9,442 nt of DNA from a bacterium (GTDB lineage: Bacteria; UBA9089; UBA9088; JAGUXG01): the NCBI GenBank assembly GCA_020061965.1, contig JAGUXG010000009.1, positions 1 to 9,442 on the forward strand, in the 5' to 3' direction. Position 1 is the first letter of the stretch, and every line of letters begins with the position of its first letter. This document shows, piece after piece, positions 5,818 to 9,442 of the stretch. A program made the translations under genes and the position numbers. The notes under the pieces were generated by a model that made no database searches, was not told the DNA's origin, and saw nothing but the letters and a program-made list of their open reading frames with translations.

Positions 5818-6837
5818 ATGGAATACACGATCACTACCAATAATTTAAGATCATTGATCAATGACTTGCTCAAAGAGCATATTGTCTATGCCCCGAAACT
5901 GGTTTCTGCTAATACTGTTTTATACAAGACAATAGTCTCTTTTGATGAATATGACAGCACTGCACTCATGACTAATACCTCAGCCAAATCAATGATATAT
6001 CCACAGACTAACAGGTTGTTTGAATTTGCAAAGACGACTGATGGCATGGTGTTAAAGGAAGACGAAGAGGTTAAGAAATCTATAATCTTTGGATGCAGAC
6101 CATGTGATGCAAAAGGATTTTCTCTGCTTGATAACCTGTTTGACTGGAAAGGATACAGGGATGAATCTTATTTTTCAAGGCGAGATAAGACAACGATAAT
6201 TAGTATCTCTTGTACTGCACCTCAATCAACATGCTTTTGTAATTCGTTTGAAGATTGGGGTGCAACAAGTAAGGTTGGCAGTGATCTACTTTTGATACCA
6301 ATGGGCGATAAATATCTTGTAGAGGTTGTTACCGAAAAAGGGAAAAAGATTACTGAAGACGGCAAATATTTTGAACCTGCAACTGAAAGGGATGCTGCCA
6401 TAAAGCAAGAGATTGAACAATCTGTAGCTGAATTGATGCCCAAAAAGCTTAAATTGGGTGAGATTAAGGAAAATCTTGATACTGCCTTTGAATCACCCTA
6501 CTGGGACAGAGTGCATTTGCCTTGCCTAAAGTGCAATCTCTGCACCTTTGTCTGTCCTACATGCTATTGCTTTGATATAAGTGAATGCCCCAAAGGATAT
6601 AGCAATGGTGAGAGAAATAGGACATGGGATAGTTGCATGTCTGAGCAGTTTACCAAGATGGCTGGTGGCGTAAATCCAAGGTCTGATTCTAAACGACGAT
6701 TTCGCCAAAGGGTTATGCATAAGTTCAGATACCATGTTGACAATTTTAATGAGTATCTCTGCACAGGCTGCGGAAGATGCATCAAATATTGCCCGGTTGG
6801 TATAGACATAAGAAGGGTATTAGAAGGTGCAAAATGA
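5818..6837 (+). CDS. floxB: FloxB-like iron-sulfur subunit (AsrA/hydrogenase-B-type, two [4Fe-4S])
   Basis: Electron-transfer subunit related to anaerobic sulfite reductase subunit A and NADPH-linked hydrogenase beta subunits. The 339 residues show the family signature FGCRPCDAKGFSLLD (91-105), SCTAPQSTCFC (131-141), then the first cluster motif LPCLKCNLCTFVCPTCYC (Cys236/239/242/246, extra Cys249/251/257) and the second CTGCGRCIKYCPVG (Cys315/318/321/325). It probably carries electrons from FloxA to FloxC and MvhD. The start is ambiguous: ATG 5818 (MEYTITT) or ATG 5809 (MSIMEYT), the latter overlapping the repeat end; neither has a strong Shine-Dalgarno. An earlier in-frame ATG at 5731 lies wholly inside the repeat and is not believed. 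The stop overlaps the floxA start (ATGA), so FloxA is translationally coupled. Confidence 0.8.
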   Translation: MEYTITTNNLRSLINDLLKEHIVYAPKLVSANTVLYKTIVSFDEYDSTALMTNTSAKSMIYPQTNRLFEFAKTTDGMVLKEDEEVKKSIIFGCRPCDAKGFSLLDNLFDWKGYRDESYFSRRDKTTIISISCTAPQSTCFCNSFEDWGATSKVGSDLLLIPMGDKYLVEVVTEKGKKITEDGKYFEPATERDAAIKQEIEQSVAELMPKKLKLGEIKENLDTAFESPYWDRVHLPCLKCNLCTFVCPTCYCFDISECPKGYSNGERNRTWDSCMSEQFTKMAGGVNPRSDSKRRFRQRVMHKFRYHVDNFNEYLCTGCGRCIKYCPVGIDIRRVLEGAK

Positions 6838-7661
6838 GTAATATTTATTCTCCCAATATGGCAAGGGTAGTAGAAATAATAAATGAGACCTCTGATGTTA
6901 AGAGCTTCAGGTTTGAATTCATTGACCAAGAGGTTTATAAAAATTTTGCATGGAAGGCAGGGCAATTCCTGATCCTTTCAGTGTTTGGGGTTGGAGAGGC
7001 AACATTTACCTTTGCCAATCCTCAAACAAGAAGGCAATTCGTAGAATGCAGTATCCGAAAGGTTGGACTTGTTACAGAGGCTATCCATGAATTAGAGGTT
7101 GGCGATACAGTTGGGATCAGGGGGCCTTATGGAAACTGGTTTCCATTTGAGGAGTTTAAGGCTAAAAATCTGCTGTTTGTAGCTGGCGGGATAGGGATTG
7201 CTGCCTTACGTTCCCCTATTGAATACAGCCTTGATACAAGAGGAGATTATGACAAAATAACCATACTCTATGGGGCAAGAAGCCCAATGGATATTTGTTA
7301 TAAGGATAAGATTGTTCGGTGGCAGGATAGTAGCAATGTGGATGTAACCTTAACCGTTGACAGGGGCAATGATGAGTGGAAACACAGGGTAGGATTGGTT
7401 CCGATAATCTTAAAGGAGATGAACCCTGCAGCAGAAAATACTGTAGCTATCATCTGCGGCCCTCCTACCATGATAAAGTTTACCCTGAAGGCACTCTCTG
7501 AGTTAGGGTTCACAGATGACAATATAGTTACTACCCTTGAGATGAAGATGAAATGTGGATTGGGTAAATGCGGTCGGTGCAATATAGAGAATCTCTATAT
7601 ATGTAAGGATGGACCTGTATTCTATTATTCGAAGTTAAAAAATCTGCCAGAGGAATATTAA
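6834..7661 (+). CDS. floxA: FloxA-like FAD/NAD(P)H oxidoreductase with [2Fe-2S] site
   Basis: Ferredoxin-NADP reductase-fold subunit of the PyrK/AsrB/hydrogenase-gamma type, the likely entry point for NAD(P)H electrons. In the 275 residues: an FAD-binding barrel with FAWKAGQFLILSV (38-50) and GEATFTFAN (54-62, at the RxYS/T-type FAD contact position); VGIRGPYGNWF (93-103); an NAD(P) domain with VAGGIGIAALRSPI (116-129), YGARSP (146-151) and CGPPTM (208-213); and a C-terminal [2Fe-2S] motif Cys241-x4-Cys246-x2-Cys249-x7-Cys257 ending in CKDGPVFYY. The start at 6834 has GAAGGTG upstream and overlaps the floxB stop. Nothing seen distinguishes NADH from NADPH preference. It is the last gene of the operon; its stop is 14 bp from the rpmB stop on the opposite strand and no terminator hairpin fits in between. 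Confidence 0.88.
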   Translation: MSNIYSPNMARVVEIINETSDVKSFRFEFIDQEVYKNFAWKAGQFLILSVFGVGEATFTFANPQTRRQFVECSIRKVGLVTEAIHELEVGDTVGIRGPYGNWFPFEEFKAKNLLFVAGGIGIAALRSPIEYSLDTRGDYDKITILYGARSPMDICYKDKIVRWQDSSNVDVTLTVDRGNDEWKHRVGLVPIILKEMNPAAENTVAIICGPPTMIKFTLKALSELGFTDDNIVTTLEMKMKCGLGKCGRCNIENLYICKDGPVFYYSKLKNLPEEY

Positions 7662-7675
7662 ATAAAAAGAATGAT

Positions 7676-7849
7676 TTATGCACTTCTCAAACATTTTGTG
7701 CAGAGGTTTATGCGCTTTATTTGCCCTCCAATCTCTCTTCTTGTAGAATGTAAGTTTGGAAGCTGTCTCTTTTTTGTCTTTCTATTAGAGTGAGAAACAC
7801 TATTTCCTGTAAGTGGTCCCTTTCCACAAATATCGCAAATCTTACTCAT
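7676..7849 (-). CDS. rpmB: 50S ribosomal protein L28 (bL28)
   Basis: Bacterial large-subunit ribosomal protein, 57 residues, close to the usual 60-65. The N-terminus MSKICDICGKGPLTGNSVSH is diagnostic, followed by SNRKTKKRQLPNL and the C-terminal RINLCTKCLRSA. Cys5/Cys8 and Cys50/Cys53 form the zinc-binding C+ version of L28. I checked the frame codon by codon across the A-run near 7770 and it is intact. The ATG (7849-7847) overlaps the TGA of the upstream repeat-protein gene (ATGA), with AAGGA just before it, so translation is probably coupled and transcription driven from the promoter near 9260. The C-terminus is slightly short (no SGKV-type tail). Pairing rpmB with an exported repeat protein is unusual. 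Confidence 0.92.
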   Translation of the reverse strand: MSKICDICGKGPLTGNSVSHSNRKTKKRQLPNLHSTRREIGGQIKRINLCTKCLRSA

Positions 7850-9204
7850 TCCTTTTCCTCTCCCTCTGGAAGTTTTTCCTCTAACTTCTTCTTCTTTATA
7901 TTCACATAGGCGGTAGCGACCCGATGTGATTCATAGCCTATAGCAACAAGCCTTATATTACCCTCTGTATCTGGAGCAACGAATTCTACCTCAAAACTCC
8001 CTTGAGTATCTGCATTAACCCACTTGATACCCTCAGCAATTCCAAAATCCATCCTTATTTTTTCGCCACATCTAAACCCATTCCCTTTGGCGACAATTAA
8101 ATCTGCCGGGGATGCCTCTTTTGGTGAGACAAAGTAGATATTTGGTCTAATTTCAAAGGGTATAGTCTGGAATATATTAGACAGGGTGCTTTCCATTGTG
8201 ATTATTTTTAGGCCCCCTGGCTGTGTATCAACAGGAAATCCTGTGACAAAACTCCCATCCTCTCCTACTGTAAATGTGGCATAACAAGGGTTTGCTTCAA
8301 AGCCAATAAGAATATTCTCCCCTGGAACAAGACCAGATAAACTCGGATTTATCAGGCTTCCTACAAAACCTCTGTCTGGGGAGATAGATGTAAATGTTGG
8401 TAGAACTTTGAAAGAGGTAGTGTAAGAAGCAATCTCCTGCTTGCTGGTTAACAATATTTCTTGTTTTCCGCATGCACTCCTTGGCACACTAAAATTAGCC
8501 TGAAAATTTCCATTGGTATCAACTGTCGCCAAAGCCACTGTCTCTACTCTTCCAAAATCTACCTTTATTGTATCGCCCGAAATAAAACCACTCCCATTTA
8601 TAATTAGACCTATCCCGACCTTTCCTTGTTCCTCGGATAATTTTATCATCGTCTTCATCAGGAATGATGCCTGTGCCATAAAATATGTAGAGTGACCGAT
8701 GGCAAATAATCGGTTTTCACCCTTTGGTTGCCCATCTATCACAAACTCTGTAGAAAATGTGCCTAATGGGCTGGCATTATCAACTATAGCTACAACATTC
8801 TTTCTTCCCAGTCCAATCTGAATCTTCTCTCCTGCTCCAAACCCTTTACCTATAACCTCTACCTTTGTTCCAACAGAGCCTTCTTTTGGTTTTATTTCTG
8901 CATCCGAACTAAGAAATGTTGTCCCCTGTTCTATCTTTCCTGATGTAGAGCCTGTAGCGATGATACTCTTATGACCACCTGTTTGAAAAGGCACCTTTAA
9001 GATTACCTTAAAATCTCCAGCTTCAGAGGAGGTTACTGTTTTTGTTGCACCACAAAAATCAAGAAAGACTTTCTCCTTTGCTGAAAACCCATTTCCGCTC
9101 ACAGTGAGCGTCCCTCCAACTTTTACACTCTTTGGCTCCACAACAAGCTCTGCCAATAAAGATGTTGTCATAACTAAAGATAGAAATAAACTCCATCTCT
9201 TCAT
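7846..9204 (-). CDS. Secreted protein of five tandem IPT/TIG-like beta-sandwich repeats
   Basis: Exported protein of 452 residues, function unknown. It has a Sec signal peptide (MKRW, hydrophobic SLFLSLVMTTSLLA, cleavage near residue 18), then five repeats of about 80 residues starting near 20, 104, 186, 270 and 354. Each repeat has a P-x-x-G-like opening, a GxGF-x-x-G/K-E-x-I-x-x-x-F/L-G core (e.g. GKGFGAGEKIQIGLG 119-133, GNGFRCGEKIRMDFG 374-388), a G-x-F strand (e.g. NGNFQANF 231-238) and a closing LxAIG or LLTSK strand. The C-terminus is a charged tail (KKKKLEEKLPEGEEKE) with no sorting motif or membrane anchor. Such immunoglobulin-like folds often serve in cell-surface or extracellular binding, which is inference here. 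The start at 9204 follows GGAGGTG (9216-9210); the longer frame from TTG 9261 begins in the -35 box. The stop overlaps the rpmB start. Confidence 0.8.
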   Translation of the reverse strand: MKRWSLFLSLVMTTSLLAELVVEPKSVKVGGTLTVSGNGFSAKEKVFLDFCGATKTVTSSEAGDFKVILKVPFQTGGHKSIIATGSTSGKIEQGTTFLSSDAEIKPKEGSVGTKVEVIGKGFGAGEKIQIGLGRKNVVAIVDNASPLGTFSTEFVIDGQPKGENRLFAIGHSTYFMAQASFLMKTMIKLSEEQGKVGIGLIINGSGFISGDTIKVDFGRVETVALATVDTNGNFQANFSVPRSACGKQEILLTSKQEIASYTTSFKVLPTFTSISPDRGFVGSLINPSLSGLVPGENILIGFEANPCYATFTVGEDGSFVTGFPVDTQPGGLKIITMESTLSNIFQTIPFEIRPNIYFVSPKEASPADLIVAKGNGFRCGEKIRMDFGIAEGIKWVNADTQGSFEVEFVAPDTEGNIRLVAIGYESHRVATAYVNIKKKKLEEKLPEGEEKE

Positions 9205-9232
9205 CAAAGCACCTCCAAATAATTTTGAAAAT

Positions 9233-9261
9233 AGTTTAAGAGAAACCTTGATAATTGTCAA
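9233..9261 (-). promoter_or_regulatory. Sigma70-like promoter for the repeat protein-rpmB pair
   Basis: On the minus strand a perfect TTGACA (9261-9256) is followed after exactly 17 bp by TAAACT (9238-9233), a 4/6 match to the -10 box. The start of transcription would be near 9226, giving a leader of about 22 nt that holds the strong Shine-Dalgarno GGAGGTG (9216-9210) before ATG 9204. Confidence 0.6.
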
Positions 9262-9343
9262 CTGCTTTTTCTTGCTTGATATTACTATTTCAAAATGATA
9301 TATCTAATTACGTAACACTTTACCCGTCTGAAGTGTGCTTTGA

Positions 9344-9383
9344 CAAAAATAAAAAAATTATAGGGGTATCTACTTGACACCCC
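9344..9383 (-). terminator. Rho-independent terminator
   Basis: On the minus strand GGGGTGTC (9383-9376), loop AAGTA and GATACCCC (9370-9363) form an 8-bp stem with one G-U pair. It is followed by TATAATTTTTTTATTTTT (9361-9344), a T-rich tract. The hairpin begins right after a TAG stop (9387-9385), consistent with ending a gene that enters from the right edge. On the plus strand no T-tract follows, so it works in one direction. The next ~80 bases (9262-9343) up to the downstream promoter show no gene, only a short inverted repeat ACACTT/AAGTGT (9315-9320, 9331-9336). Confidence 0.7.
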
Positions 9384-9384
9384 C

Positions 9385-9442
9385 CTACTCTAAAATAGGA
9401 TCTAATTCATAGATTTGGATAGTCCTCCATTCGAGAACTATT
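9385..9442 (-). CDS. 3' end of an unidentified gene (partial)
   Basis: One minus-strand frame is open from the right edge to TAG at 9387-9385 and encodes IVLEWRTIQIYELDPILE. Its stop directly abuts a good rho-independent terminator, the usual arrangement at a gene end. Eighteen residues are too few to name a family. Another frame is also open for part of this stretch but stops away from the terminator, so this one is preferred. Confidence 0.4.
   Translation of the reverse strand, partial: IVLEWRTIQIYELDPILE

Noticed and set aside
7765..7777. Apparent frameshift in rpmB at the A-run
   Set aside because: A first reading dropped two bases. Counting codon by codon from 7849 to 7676 gives 58 codons in one intact frame.
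9205..9261. Longer N-terminus for the repeat protein from TTG 9261
   Set aside because: That TTG is the -35 box; the ATG at 9204 has a strong GGAGGTG site and starts a clear signal peptide.
9315..9336. Inverted repeat ACACTT/AAGTGT as an operator or transposon end
   Set aside because: Only 6 bp per arm with a 10-bp loop, no second copy in the window and no overlap with the promoter at 9233-9261.
9374..9401. Plus-strand promoter TTGACA-16-TAGGAT leading out of the right edge
   Set aside because: The TTGACA is part of the terminator stem and loop, and the sequence downstream is better explained as the end of a minus-strand gene.

Overview
This is a low-GC bacterial window dominated by one redox operon. 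A bacterial ribosomal protein L28 gene (rpmB) marks the host as a bacterium. The operon matches the Hdr-Flox type found in anaerobes: HdrC, HdrB, HdrA, MvhD/FloxD, two dicluster iron-sulfur subunits (FloxC-like and FloxB-like) and an FAD/NAD(P)H oxidoreductase with a [2Fe-2S] site (FloxA-like). No hydrogenase large or small subunit, no DsrC and no sulfite reductase genes are present. The lineage cannot be named from this window; an uncultured anaerobic bacterium rich in small repeats is the best description.

Layout. Positions 1-534 read on the minus strand as the 5' ribozyme part of a group II intron cut by the left edge. A short open frame just outside its 5' end (626-535, minus) may be the interrupted 5' exon. 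From 712 a sigma70-like promoter leads into hdrC (763-1371), hdrB (1555-2403), hdrA (2405-4381), mvhD/floxD (4410-4808), floxC-like (4801-5613), floxB-like (5818-6837) and floxA-like (6834-7661), all on the plus strand and mostly overlapping or tightly spaced. The only two large gaps in the operon each hold one copy of the same ~135-bp terminal-inverted-repeat element, in opposite orientation (1407-1541 and 5675-5810). A second imperfect palindrome (1304-1402) forms the end of hdrC.

Convergent to the operon are an exported protein of five tandem IPT/TIG-like repeats (9204-7846, minus) with a good promoter and Shine-Dalgarno, and rpmB (7849-7676, minus), whose ATG overlaps the repeat gene's stop codon. 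At the right edge a probable gene end (minus strand) is followed directly by a rho-independent terminator.

How the genes work together (inference from known families): FloxA takes hydride from NAD(P)H through FAD. Electrons pass through the FloxB/FloxC clusters and MvhD to HdrA, whose flavin is the expected bifurcation site. One branch would go to HdrC-HdrB and a disulfide, the other to ferredoxin. The physiological disulfide is not indicated here.
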